Source: Archilochus colubris (Eukaryota > Chordata > Aves > Apodiformes > Trochilidae). Taken from it: DNA of 64,000 nucleotides. The position numbers and the translations under genes are program-made. The stretch is from contig CM041115.1 in assembly GCA_023079485.1 (NCBI GenBank), positions 29,254,826 through 29,318,825 of the forward strand, given 5' to 3'. Shown one piece after another: positions 35,561-47,850 of this stretch (position 1 is its first letter; the number at the start of each line of letters is the position of its first letter). The notes below the pieces were generated by a model. That model saw only the letters and a program-made list of their open reading frames with translations. It made no database searches and was not told the DNA's origin.

Positions 35561-38500
35561 ACTAGGTATTTGGTGGTGTATAAGCAACACTGATGTTCAC
35601 ATTTTGGTTGTCATCTTTCACTGACCCACTATCCTACATTGGGCCCTGTCCAGGATCGGAATGTCATCTTAAACAAGAGATTTTCACTGGACACATCTGG
35701 ACCTGTGGTGGTGATTTTCTCAAACTCCCTCATTCTTTTCTTTCTTGCTTGCTTTCTTATTTTTTTTCTCTCCCATGTCTTTATTGCACTCTCTCTCTTT
35801 TCCTTGTATGTTTTCCTTTTCTCTCAAAACGTTATGGTTGCACCCAGCCCCTGATGGTTGAGCTTTGTTCTCATGGATCCAAAAATTACAAGTTGCTTGA
35901 AACGGTAACATTTGGCATAGACAGCAGGATAGGAACCTAAGGACCATAACACATGGCATTGCCACACTGAATGCACTGAAGATTAGTAAAATCTCTGCAC
36001 AGTCTGAGTATCTTAAATATAACTCAGAAATAAATAACCCACAAGATTTTTTCCATGGGCAGACCTTATTACTGTGAACAAAGAACAAAAAAATATTTAT
36101 CATCTTTAGTCTAACTGATCAGAAATCCTGTTAGAAAGAGACTGTAAAACGTGGAAGGACTATAAGAGAGGGACCAGCTCCCCAGTTCTCTCTCTGGAAA
36201 GTTTGTCAAGAGGGAAATGCAAAATTGAACTATGTGTTTGTATGTATACATTAATACTTCTGTGATTAATTTCTCCTTATCTGACTGATACTGTGTCCTG
36301 ACTTGAAATGTTGATCAAAGTAAGAAGAAGTAAAGAACATGGAAACAATTTTTCAGATTATCTTCCATATTTCAGAAAAAAAATTATGAATAGTTACATA
36401 CAAATTCCATCCATTAATGTTTTTGAAATATGCACGTTTCTGTGCTTTCCATCAAGATAAACTTACCTTGTAAATGAGAAACTGTTCCAACTAGTATTCA
36501 GAGTTAATATGCCACTCTTTTTAAAAAAGGGTTCTATTCATTACAAAAGCAAAATAAAATATTTTTTTAGCAGCTGTTGCCTGTACTTTATGGCTATGGG
36601 GGTGTGTCACAGTTATCTTCAATATAAATATAACAGAAACCGGGAGGTTAAGGAAATTAAAGCAGGTTCACATGCTTTTTATGAGACGGGACATTAAAAA
36701 GTACTGAAATGCTAGAACACCTTTTGGGTTTTCTTACATTCATTTTCCAGGTCCTGTCTACTGTCTCTATTTTGAAATACTGCTGAAATACAAATTTTTA
36801 TGGATTAAGTAGTTTCCAAACAGGCTGAACCATAGTTCAGTGACAATGCCTCCTTATGTCTTTGAAACTGTCAGCCCAAGTAAAACCTTCCATGAAAAAT
36901 ACTTGATTCAAGATGATTCTGCCCATGCTAAATCAAAACAGTAAGTTGTTTGGGTTTTTTTTGTTTTGTTTTTTTTTTACTTTTTCTTGTTATTTTCCTA
37001 AAGCAGCAATGCAAGAAAATAGGCAGATAGTCTCACTATGTGATATTAAGCTGCTACAAGTAACATAACAGTTAAGCACCACAGCTGGAAAAATGCATAT
37101 AGCTCCTTGTGTAATTTTTCTTTTTCAGAACAAAAATTGAATTTTTGTTCCATGGGCCAATTTATGAGTCATTCGCATGACACAGATGTCATCAGTTTTA
37201 GAACACTAGTCAGACTGCAGAACATTGCAGAGCACCAAACATGAAGGCAAAGTAACTACATGCATAAAGTTAGAGGACTTCAAACAAATCCTTAAACAGA
37301 AAGATGTTCTCAGCCTGACTGAGGTATGCTGGCATCATTCTATAAACTAACCAAGAGGGGAGAGAGAAAGTAGTTAAGTCCTGATAAATAAGATTTCAAA
37401 CATACATAAATATGGCATCCTGGTACTAAAAATGTACCTATATGCTTCACTGTTGGTACAATGAAGACAAGAATTTTGACTTCACTGCAGTAATAAAAAG
37501 AGACAGAAAGTTTAAAGAAAATGTAGAAAGACATTATTTCACATTTGAAGTGTTCACATGACCTAATAAAAAAGAATATTCCAACAAGCATACGATGCAA
37601 CATTTGTTCTTTAATTGGGATTTTAAGTGTAAAACACTGATGGACTGAAGATTAATGACCTTCTTTAAAGCCAAGAGAGAAAAAAATCCTGACCTCAGGG
37701 ACATTGCACTGCTATGACTTCAGCTTATTAGCTGCTTCAGCAATTAATCATAAAAGCTAGGTAGGAATTATTAAAATGAAATAGCAAGACTTAAATTTTT
37801 ATGAATCACTTGAAGTTCTACAGGTGTAAGTCTTACACATCACCATCACCGCAAAAACTTTAATGTATACTGTTGATTGAAAAGAAAACTATCCCTAGTG
37901 TGTGACACTGAGCACCCTAGGATATCAAATGAAATACAAGAAAACATTTTTTAATGTTTATCTCATCCCTTGCTATTAACAACTGCTCCCTCTCATTACT
38001 GAAATAATTTCCACTTATGCTTAACCTAAATACAGGAACTAACAAAAAAATCTTTCTCTCATGTCAAAGACTGCTGATCCACAGCAGATCAGATGGAACT
38101 GGCCACACATCCAGAAGCTGGATAGCCATGGTAGTAAGGTCCTGTACCCACCTGCTTAAAGAGCCAAACTGCTCATGAGTTGAACACTACAATTTGAGTC
38201 TAAGGCCACAGTAGCCCTACTAAATACTTCCAGGATGTTCTGAATTATTTATTTCAGAATGGTGCCTCCCCTGGATTAAATTAATTCATGGTTGTCTGCT
38301 CTATTCTAGTTTTACTCTTCATAAGCACATGTTTAAGGCAGAAATAATAAAATCTAGTATTATGAAATAATCTAGCGTATCTCCTTTCCAAAATTTAGTT
38401 TTCCTTTCAGGATACACAAGAGCTATGAATGGTGAGGAATTATCCCTACTACTTTTAAATTCAGTTTGTAGTGCTTTCCTTGATGATTAGGTAATGACTG

Positions 38501-39870
38501 AGATCTGTTTTCTTTCTCCTGGTACATTTGTATAATCTTCTGAGAGATGTCCCTAGCCAAGTGCAACTACAAAAAATGAGCCAACATCATTACTTTACTC
38601 CTTTGCTTTCTTTCTTTTATTAAATTCTGTCTTAAGATCCACTTATACAAGGTGTCTTCTATTACCTTTCCCATGTCTCTATCAAAGCCTTACAAAAACT
38701 ATTCTCTGATTAGAAGCCTCTGTGTTGTAATTTTCATTCCTTGTTAAAGTGGAGGCTTATTCCCATTTCTGCTCCTTTTTCTATGATCAGGTGGAGTATA
38801 GAGTGCAATTCTCAGTAACCTGGATTGTGTTATTCACTCTAACCCATGACAGAGTCAGTTTAAAATGGGCAGCCTTCAATATCATTCTCTCAGTGTATGA
38901 ACTTCCAAAGCAGAATTACCTGAATCATTGCAAATCGTTTTCATGTTACACTCAATCTGCATCACTTTCACACTCTTCATTTTGAGAAAATAACTAGAAT
39001 CTCAACTGCACGTCTTATTCATTCTGTATTTTTTCTGTGAAGAAACTGATGTGAATTATTCTGTGCTTGGATGTGAGAAAACCTCTAAAATATATTCTAT
39101 CTATACATTAGTTATTTCAGCTGAACTCTTGTTAGATTCCATTAACTCTTGGCTTTTTTTGGGGTTTGTTTTTTTTCTTTGTTTTTGTTTGTTTTTTTTC
39201 TTTATTTCTGTTATATGTATGTTAAATATTATTAGTTGATGTAAAATTAAAATGGCTTTATTTTTTCTCTTTAGTGTTTCCAACAACAGCATTAAAAGAA
39301 TCTTTCATTACAGCAAAAGTTCTTTTTGTCTTTTAAAATACTACTTTCCAAAGCCTCTTGAAATCACAGATTAGTGTAACACAAGTATGTAATAAATATA
39401 AAATCAAAGTTTCCCTTCTCTGTACTATTTCTTGTTTATAAGTCCTTGATGAGGAGCTTCAGGTAGTGATGTTAGTTAAAAGCAAGGAAAGGAGACAAAG
39501 AAAACTTGATACTGTGGTGGCAAACATTAGTCACAGACAGGCAAGAAGAGTGTGTGACAGTTAGGACACAGCTATGGCATGTATTTCCTGTATAAAAAGA
39601 CCAGTTTTGGTCCTGTGTAAAAGGACGAGTGATATCCTAATTGCTGAGTAACTGAAGCTATGTGAACTTTTAGCTTTTGAAATGTTACCAGAATAATTTT
39701 TCCCAAAATACTGACATGTATGTACTAGTGAATATTTCATTGTCACAGTAAAAATAGTAAATTATGGTGTAAAAGTTCCAAAGAACTTATATGATTACCA
39801 GATTTTTTGCTCTTTTCTAGCAAAAATGTAGTATTTAATCTATTTAGACTAAACAAGACTAGAGTAAGAG
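35561..39870. other. unique noncoding DNA
   Basis: Includes a pyrimidine-rich stretch (35727-35826). The 115-codon frame across that stretch is explained by the T/C composition. Nothing else recognised. Confidence 0.5.
35727..35826. repeat. pyrimidine-rich low-complexity tract
   Basis: About 100 bases dominated by T and C (CTTTCTTGCTTGC, TTTTCTCTCCC, CTCTCTCTCTTTTCC). Confidence 0.75.
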
Positions 39871-40002
39871 GTCCAAGTCAGGGTGGATGGAGCTTTGAGT
39901 AACTTGTTCTAGTGAAAGATATCACTGCCCATGACAGAGAGGTTGGACTAGATGAACTATAAAGCTGCCTTCAAAGCTAAACCATTCTGTGATTCTATGA
40001 TT
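39871..40002 (+). mobile_element. CR1 3'-terminal fragment, plus strand
   Basis: The text GTGGATGGAGCTTTGAGTAA, then CACTGCCCATGACAGAG and GGTTGGACTAGATGA ends CCATTCTGTGATTCTATGA. This is only the last 130 bases of a CR1 of the subfamily seen at 46251 and 52100. Confidence 0.9.
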
Positions 40003-40376
40003 AGAGATCTTCCACTTTATAAGAAAGAACACAGAAAATAATTTTAAAAAAAACAAACAACAACGTCTTTTCTAGATATATAGAAATAATCAAAACGGCA
40101 ACAAATATTAGTTAATTGAGAAACAATATTACAAATGTGCTTCAGAACTTAAAACTAGACAATCTGTGAGACTAAAGATTGAATTTTCCAAAATTGTCTT
40201 AATCTCTTTTACAAATGTATAACCAAATAATTGCTTTCATAAACACAATATTTAATACAAAATGCTGGTTAACACATTAAAAAAGTGTGAAAATGATAAA
40301 TTATAAGACATTATGTTAACTACCAATTCCTCAGCAAAAATATCATATTGCTCTAGATCTATCAAGGTCTACGGTT
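40003..40376. other. AT-rich spacer
   Basis: Nothing recognised between a CR1 tail and a probable LTR. Confidence 0.5.
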
Positions 40377-40635
40377 TGGTGTATTGATTTCATGGACTCA
40401 GTAGTCCAAACTGAGACAAAGTTTATTCATCTGAGGGTCCTATTTATACTTTAGTATTTTTCTGAGGTCAGCCCACAAGACCCTCCCAAGTTCCTACCAC
40501 CAATGGTGGTCTGGTGTTTTTCCACTGTTTTTTAGTAATTTTCTAGCATCCCTTTGGTAAACTAGTCACTTCATTAGCACATTCCTTTCTTATCAACAAT
40601 ATTATCTTTGCCACTTCCCACACTAAGGCATCATC
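40377..40635 (-). mobile_element. probable short solo LTR, minus strand
   Basis: On the minus strand a TATA box (AGTATAAATAGG; complement at 40441-40450) is followed 14 bases later by a polyadenylation signal (GAATAAAC; complement at 40421-40427). This close TATA-to-signal spacing is typical of compact LTRs. The right end near CCCACACTAAGG and the left end near TGGTGTATTG are approximate, and I did not find a clear target duplication. Confidence 0.5.
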
Positions 40636-41079
40636 ATAATTAATGATATATCATCATATTACTTTTTCATTACTGCCTTCAGTTTCTGCATTTTTTATCA
40701 GACTGAGCTGTTGGTCATTTCTTTATAAATGTTAGTGATAAAAAACTAGATGATCCTAAGATGGTAGTTGGAGCACCCACCTGTGCTCTGTGATAATGAG
40801 TTGACACTTTTCAGATTACTAAAACGTGTGCTATTGCTAAAACTAAAGAGGGACTAAAGAGGAAAATATTAGTGGAGAAATAGTGCAAGAGTTTGAAAAC
40901 ATAATTTAGTAACTGAATTTTAAATATATTATTACAAGCAAAGAATGGTTATTTAGCCAGAAACTATAGTTTAAATAGTGTGGATTATGTATTTTTTTTA
41001 AGTATTATGTAAAAAAAAAAAACAAACAAAACCCAAAAAACCAATAAGCCAGCTACAAGTACCCCAGTCCAACCAGTAG

Positions 41080-41715
41080 GAAAGCTGAAAAGGACTTCCC
41101 AGAAGGCAGACTCACAATAAGCACACTTAAATACCACAGAAATCAATATACACACAGCTGGCTACATGGATCACAGAAAAACAGAACACTCGTGTGAATG
41201 CAGACAGCAGCAACAGCCTCATCCTGCTCCCTTCTCTGGCTGAGTAATATGAGGGTCAATCAGTGAATATATATATGCACATGTGTATGAACTGGGATCC
41301 CTTCAAAGACCTGCAACCTCCCTAGAAGCTGCACCTGGATACCACTCTCCCTGGCTGCTGGTACTCGCACAAACAGTCCTCAAGGCCAGAGCCCAACTCC
41401 TGTTTCTGCTACAGACCATTGCGCACACACACACACACACGCACACACACACATACACAGCTGACAAGGAACAAGGACCCCTGTGTCCCCCACACCCAGG
41501 AACTGGTGCTGAGGATCTCCAGGGACAGCCCTGGGCTGGGCCTGGAGAAAACACCCTTTTCGACCTGCTGCTCTTCTACCCTGCTCTCTGGGTTTGTGCA
41601 GGTTGTCTTTGACGGGCTGATGGCACTTGTAATGAAGCTAGGGGTAGATGGACCAGGTTTTGGGCTTCCCCTCCAACTATTAACTGCGTGCTCCTTGGTG
41701 GATGTATAGAAAAAA
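41080..41715. other. unassigned GC-richer block around a (CA)n
   Basis: Balanced to GC-rich composition in an AT-rich region, with a (CA)n at its centre. Frames of 109 and 96 codons (plus) and 83 (minus) cross it, all through the CA tract. I recognise no protein or repeat family. Confidence 0.3.
41422..41459. repeat. (CA)n microsatellite
   Basis: About 18 CA units interrupted by single G and T changes. Confidence 0.9.
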
Positions 41716-43839
41716 ATTTATCATGTAATCGAACAAATGGATGATGCTGGAGAAAATATGAAACTTTGAAATTACTGTCCATTACGAAATAATTTTTATG
41801 CAGTGATAGTCAACATGGAATCATATTTTGATAGCCTGACCTCTGCATTTGAAATTTTGAAAGAATAAACATGAACCTATAGGAATAAAAATGAGAGTTC
41901 CAGCTAAAGCCAAAAGAATTATCCACCGTAGGTCAAACTGACACTGATTTTACTAGGGTAATAAACCTGTTTATTAGTTTCTCCAATTTATTCCACTGAA
42001 ATCAATATCAAGAACTCCATTGATTTCTATTGTGCCACACTGAGAATGCATTAAATAATATTCTGATGTCTAGAAAATTTTTAACACATGTCAGTTTGGT
42101 AAATCTAGGCAATATAGGGTGAGATTTTATTTTTTGCAAGTTAAAAAAATCTGTAAACTGATTTATTTTAATATGCAAATTTCTATTACTTTTTTTATGC
42201 AAAAATGTAGACCTAAAGGATTAGTATAAGAATTTGAATACTAGCTATTTTTCTAAAATAAAAATGAATTTAACTTTTTTTAGGATCATTGCTTTAAAAT
42301 TCTAGTAAGAATGACAAAATGTACACAGAAAGAGTAAGATGAGAAAAACGCCCTGAGGAAATCTCCAGTTAGCACTGTACTGGAGGAAGAACAAGCAAAA
42401 AATAAAAATTAATCAATCCATTATTTATTTAAATCAATTTTTCTTTCCCTGTAGCATTTTTTCTCCATACATGAATACAAAAAAAAAAAAAAAAACCAAC
42501 CCAAAAAAAGGCTTTCACAGAAAATTCCTCAGTCAGCTGTAATTAAACTGAAATAATTCATCAAATTAAGTAAACAACCCACAAAGAAATTACTCAGGAA
42601 TATTTTTTATCCTTGTTATTCAATAAGTAAACTAGTATTTTACAGGTCAGGATACCTGTAATTTCAGGTTCTTTTCCTGAAACACGAAGTTGGAGTTAGC
42701 CTTTCATATAGCTCAATGATTTTTTACTTCATGCCACAGGTACACTTAAAAGCAGAAACTGCCCATGTATTATCTAAGATTCATTTTTTGGTTTATGTCA
42801 GATCGAAGATAACCACTGGTAACAGTTTGTTGGCTTGTTGTTTTTGTTTGCTTGTTTTATTCTCCTGGGAAAGGAGGTGAAGAGGGCTTTGTGGGCAGGT
42901 TTGTCCCTCTCGATAACAAAATGTGACATACAAATATAATTTTTAGCTTGGTAAATGCTGATTGTGTTTGCTGACTCTATTAAGGTGTGCTACAAACTGA
43001 ATTGTGAATCATGATCTTACTCAGTGAAAATGGAAGAGCTTTCAGAGTTTTAACTGGTACCGGGCACTATTTTCATCAACAATGCAGAGCTCTCAGATAT
43101 TTACTTATATTAGTGATGCTATCTATAGGAATAACATATCAAATAAGTCACTGGGAGTAATTATGTAGCTATTACTGGAAATATGACATTCATAATCTGG
43201 AAAATGGAAATGATTGAGTGTTTTAATATACTTGTTATCTTTTTTTTTTCCTCGCTAAACAAAGACTTTTCTTGAACTATGATTTTATCCATAAAGACTA
43301 AGAATGTGCAATCATTTTTTTGTTGGAAAAGTATCTTTTATGTATAGGTATAGAACCCCTAAATCTTCAATAACACCTTCTGGTTGTAAAAAGATTTGAT
43401 CCACAAACAAAAATGTGGTGGGAATGGTGGCTGCCAATTTTAGTATTCTTTTTAATATTCATCTTCCAAAAGAGATCATTATGATGAAGTTTTATCAGTG
43501 TTGTTTGAACTGTTGAAATCTTAAAAGAAATGATCTGTAATTAGGTCACATTGGCCTAATGTTTTGATTAACTTCAATTCCTGCAGGCAAAGTATGAGAT
43601 GGAAAAAAACCTAAATGGCAATTAGTTGTGCATGCATACATACAAATGAAACAGCTTCCCATGTTCAAAAAGAAAACTAATACAGAAATGCCAGTTTGCT
43701 GGAAGATGTATTTTTGAAGACCTATAATTTAAACAATCCTTTCTGACTACATATAGTTAAAAAAAGGTGAGGCTACAACATTGAACATCCTAGTACAGGT
43801 TTTAAACCTTGTCACAGAATGTGAACTAAGTGACACAAA
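41716..43839. other. unique noncoding DNA
   Basis: AT-rich with an A-run at about 42480-42496. Nothing recognised. Confidence 0.5.
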
Positions 43840-44110
43840 AAGCTGAATGACCCCAGTTCCCTCAGCCTGTCTACATAGGAGAAGTGCTCCAGGCCCCTGT
43901 CCAGATTCATGGCCATCCTCTCGACCTGTTTCATCAGGTCCATGTTCTTCCTGTGTTGTGGGCTACAGAGCAGCACACCAGGTGAGGCTCCATCACAGCA
44001 AAGTGGCAAAATCACATCTCTCAATCTTCTGCCCACACTGCTTTTGATGCATCCCAAGATGCTATTGACCTTTTTGGATGCATGTGTGCACTCCTGGCTC
44101 ATGTCCATAA
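43840..44110 (-). mobile_element. CR1 internal fragment, minus strand
   Basis: The minus frame at 43812-44108 reads SQECTHASKKVNSILGCIKS, then PGVLLCSPQH and KNMDLMKQVERMAMNLDRGL then FSYVDRLRELGSF, the C-terminal part of ORF2. Neither a 3' UTR nor a tail is present: the sequence left of 43840 is not CR1. A small part of the frame is deleted (ILPLCCDGASPGVLL). Confidence 0.85.
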
Positions 44111-45228
44111 CTCTTGAATCTTTGGAGGAAATTCTTATGTAAAGGAAAAAACAAAAAGGTTTTAAAGAAAAAGAAAATATTCTGGTTCTTTTAGAATCAA
44201 CTATTTATTATACTGGGAAGTAAAACAGTTCTTATGCATTTCTGCATATACAGTCAGAAAGAAAGAGAAAAAGTGAATCATAATTTCTCCAAAGTACATA
44301 ATAACCAGGGCACCCTTTAAAAATACAAGAGGATAGAAACTATTGGAAAGAAATAAGGAATCTCACTGGACCATGTGAAAACATATGTAGCAGTAACAGA
44401 ATGTCTCACTGAAATGATTTTATATAAATATTTTATGTCTAAAGTCATTCCAGTTTTGGATTATACTCCTATTGCTATTAGCTAACTCCACAGAGTAGTA
44501 AATAGCTAAGTTCTAGCTGAGAAAATAATCTAGTATTTTCTCATTTGGTATGGTCCTGAGCTAGTGTCTATACAGCAGCTTGGCAGTAAAGATCTTCCTA
44601 CACAGAATTTTAGGACAAAATCCCATAAAAATCAGGGGGATCATTTATCCTGACAGTACTATTTTTTAGTAGATCATCAATAACTTGATCACTAATAAAC
44701 AAACCCCAAAAGAAATCTCCATATCAGGAGAGATGAAGAAGAGTTCATTAGAACTCTGCTTCAATTAAGTGAAATTAAGTGCTCTCAAAATATACAGTTT
44801 AGAATCTGATTTCAAATTAAAAAATCAATGTTTTGAGCCTATTTTCTACTTGTAGAAGAATTTTTCCTTTTCTTTGATTCATATTAGTCACGTGGTTCTG
44901 GTGAGGCTCAGTAATTTTCAGCCTATGTGATTTCTCAACCTTATTTTAAGTGAATCTTAAATTCTGTGAAATCAGATTATTCTTAAAGCAATCAAAATAC
45001 AAGGTCAACATGCTTTTTCAGAACATAAACGTAGATTAACCATTTCTAAGATGTAAATTCTGAAATAAAGGAAGGGAAAAGGTTCCTCAGCTTTTGAAAA
45101 CTGTAAGGGATTATGGTGAATCCTTTATCAAATTTTTTTGAGAACTATCCAAAATAGAGCTTGAGAATCTAAAGGTATAATATTTTATACTTGTGCTTAT
45201 TTAATTAAATGACACATTCATTCTATAT
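44111..45228. other. unique noncoding DNA
   Basis: AT-rich, nothing recognised. Confidence 0.5.
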
Positions 45229-45832
45229 AATCATAGAAGGGACCTCTAGAGATCATCAGGTCCAACCACCCTGCAACATCACCTAGGTCAGGTCCCACAG
45301 AAATTGACCCAGGTGGATCTTGAAACTCTCTGCCAATGGAGCCTCCACAACCTCCTTTTGCATCCTGTTCCAGTGTTTCATTACTCTTATAGTACAAAAT
45401 TTTCTCCTCATATTGAGGTGGAGCTTCCTGTGTTCCAGTGTATGTCTGTTGCTCCTTGTCCTATGACAGGACACCACTGAATATAGACTGGCCCCTTCTT
45501 GACATCTAAACTTCATATATTTATAAATATTAATAAGATCTCCTCTCACTCTTCTTCAGACTAAACAGCCCCAGCTGTCTCAGCCTTTCCTCGTATGGTG
45601 GGTATTCCAGTCCCCTGATCATCCTTGGAACCCTTCATCAGACTCTCTATAATATATCCCTGTCCCTCTTGAACTGGGTTGCGTGGATCTGGGCACAATG
45701 CTTCAGGTGTGATCTTAGTAGGGCATAGTAGATGGGGAGAAGAACTTTCCTAGTGGTCTTGGCCACAAGAGCACATTGCTGTCCCATGGATAACTTATTG
45801 TCCACCAGTACTCCAAGGTCCTTCTCCTTGGA
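45229..45832 (-). mobile_element. CR1 3' end, minus strand
   Basis: The degenerate tail AATCATAGAAGGGACC is at 45229, followed by TCATCAGGTCCAACCACCC and the C-terminal frame at 45283-45549 ([39 protein letters not shown]). It ends at CTTCTCCTTGGAACTG, where it meets a plus-strand CR1 back to back. Confidence 0.92.
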
Positions 45833-46250
45833 ACTGGAAGTTTATCCTTGACAGAAGTGATCATGAGACGGTAGAGGATCATTCATCAAGAAGGATCCCA
45901 GGCCTGGGTTTCAAAAGGTCTAACTTCAACCTCTTCAAGGAACTCCTATGCAAAATCTCATGAGATAAGGAACTTGATGGAAGGGGGCCACCAGAGAGAT
46001 GGCTAATATTTAAACATCTTTTCTTCCAGGCTCAAGAACAGAACATCCAATAGTGTAAGAAATAAATTAAGAGAGCCAAGAGACTCCCATGGGTGATCAA
46101 GGAAATGTTGAAACAGCTCAAACGGAAGAATGAAATTTATAGAATAATGAAAGAAACAGCAGACCACTTGGGAAATATACAGGAATATTGTCAACCTATG
46201 TAGGGATGGAACAAGGAAAGCTAAGGTCTCCTTAGATTAAACCTTGTGAA

Positions 46251-46600
46251 GCAGCACCTCCCCTACTAAGACAGACTGAGGATTGTTTAGTCTCTTTGTT
46301 CAACATAGAAAGGAGTAGGCCCTGAGGTTACCCTATAACAACCTTCCAATATCTGAAGGGGGCCTAAAAGAAAGCTGGGGTAGGGCAAATGGACAAGGAG
46401 AAATCCTTTAAGAGTTGAAGAGGACTGATTTAGATTTGACATTCGGAAAAATTTCTTTCCTGTGAGTATGATGAGATGGTTGGATGGGTCCGTGAGCAAA
46501 CTGATTTAGTGGTAGGTGTTCCTGTCCATGGCACAGGGGATTGGAACTAGGTGATCTTTTAGGTCCCTTCCAACTGTAGCCATTTTATGATTCTATGGTA
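46251..46600 (+). mobile_element. nested CR1 3' end, plus strand
   Basis: A 350-base copy from CAGCACCTCCCCTACTAAGA to ATTTTATGATTCTATGG, containing CAATATCTGAAGGGGGCCTA and CCTGTCCATGGCACAGG. It splits the linker region of the surrounding CR1 between AACCTTGTGAAG and ACAACAAGAAAGG, which read as continuous ORF2 when the insert is ignored. Both elements lie in the same direction. Confidence 0.9.
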
Positions 46601-46793
46601 CTACAACAAGAAAGGTTTCATGCACATTGGAGAAAAGAGGAAGTTCAAAGGGAATGTAGGCTATCTGCTTCTATGAAGCTTTTGCCCTAGTGATGGAGGA
46701 TACTGAGAAGGCAGAGTTATTGATTGCCCTGTGTTCACTGATAAGGCTGACGCTCAGAAATCCCACACCACCAAGGTCACAGAAGAATTCCAG

Positions 46794-46814
46794 AAAAAAA
46801 AAAAAAAAAAAAAA
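46794..46814. repeat. (A)21 inside CR1
   Basis: Uninterrupted A-run within the linker region of the ORF2 remnant, after GAATTCCAG. CR1 has no A-tail here, so it is an expansion in place or the scar of another event. Confidence 0.85.
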
Positions 46815-46897
46815 GAGACTGGTTCAGCTAAAGAGGATTGGGTTAGGGATCACTTAAGTAAACTGAACACACACACAGATCCACGGGCCTTGACAGA

Positions 46898-47353
46898 ATG
46901 CACTTGTGGATGCTGAAGGAGCTGGCAGAAGTCATTGCTAGGCAACTCTCCATCATCTTTGAGAAGTCCAGAAGAACAGGAGAGGTGTCTGAGGACTGGA
47001 GGAAAGCCAACACCACAATCTTCCAAAAACTCAAGAAGGAGGACCCAGGTAACTATAGGCTGGTCAGCCTTACCTCCATCCCTGGAAAGGTAATGGAACA
47101 TTTTATTCTTAGTGTCATCTCAAAACACATTGAGAAAAGAACAGTTATCAGCAGTAGTCAGAAAGGATTCACCAGGGGGATATCATGCCTGACCAGTCTG
47201 ATAGCCTTTTGTGATGGCATAACTAGACGGATAGATGGGATGAGGACAACTGAGGTCTACCTCAACCTCAGCAAGGTTTTCGACGCTGTCTCCAATGGCA
47301 TCCTCATGACCAAATTTGAAAAATGTGGATTGGACAATTGGGCAGTGAGATGA
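46898..47353 (+). pseudogene. CR1 ORF2 reverse-transcriptase fragment
   Basis: 151 codons over the fingers and start of the palm: LKELAEVIARQLSIIFEKS, TGEVSEDWRKAN, NYRLVSLTSIPGKVMEHFIL, SSQKGFTRGISCLTSL, and motif A, YLNLSKVFDAV. In active copies motif A begins with LD: here the first, metal-binding Asp is Asn, so this copy is catalytically dead even before counting frameshifts. The DD box would follow near 47520, where [11 protein letters not shown] shows the second Asp lost as well (FTDA). Confidence 0.88.
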
Positions 47354-47850
47354 ACTAGGAACTGGCTGAAAGACAGAGCCCAGAGAGTTGTAGTCAGTGT
47401 GGTTGAGTCCAGATGGATGTCTGTGACTAGTGGTGTCCTTCAGGCATCAGTTCTGAGTCCAGTCCTGTTCAATATATTCATCAGTGACTTGGAAAAAGGG
47501 GTAGAGTGTACCAAGTTCACTGATGCTACAAAACTGGGAGGTGTGGCTGATATGCCAGAAGGCTGTGTTACCATCCAGCAGGACCTGGACAGGTTGGAGA
47601 GCTGGAAACCTTATGAAGTTCATTACAGACAAGTTTAGAGTACTCCATCTGGGGAAGAACAACCCCATGTATAAATTCAGATCAGGGCTGAACTACTGCA
47701 AAGCATCTCTGGTAAAAAAGTCTTGGGAGTCATGATGCACAACAGGGTCACTGTGAGCCAGCAATGTGCCCTTGCAGCCAAAAGGGACAATGCTATCCTA
47801 GGGTACATTACGAAGAGTGTAGCTAGCATCTCTGAATCCATGGAATATGG

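Larger units (their letters stand above)
45838..47850 (+). mobile_element. CR1 LINE, plus strand, split by a nested CR1
   Basis: It starts at the end of the endonuclease domain (GATCATGAGACGG, encoding SDHET). The linker follows (about 45920-46250, with LPWVIKEMLKQLKRKNEIYR), is interrupted at 46251-46600 by another CR1, and resumes at AAAGGTTTCATGCAC. The RT domain occupies 46860-47560 and the last recognisable part is SQQCALAAKRDNAILGYI near 47800. It has no 3' UTR. Confidence 0.93.

Noticed and set aside
35593..35940. 115-codon plus frame
   Set aside because: Most of it is translated from a pyrimidine-rich low-complexity tract; no recognised domain.
41283..41709. Frames with (TH)n or (CV)n runs as secreted or repeat proteins
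   Set aside because: The repeats are the (CA)n microsatellite in translation.
45229..47850. Single CR1 with twin-priming inversion
   Set aside because: The two halves share the same ORF2 stretch, so they overlap and cannot be parts of one insertion.
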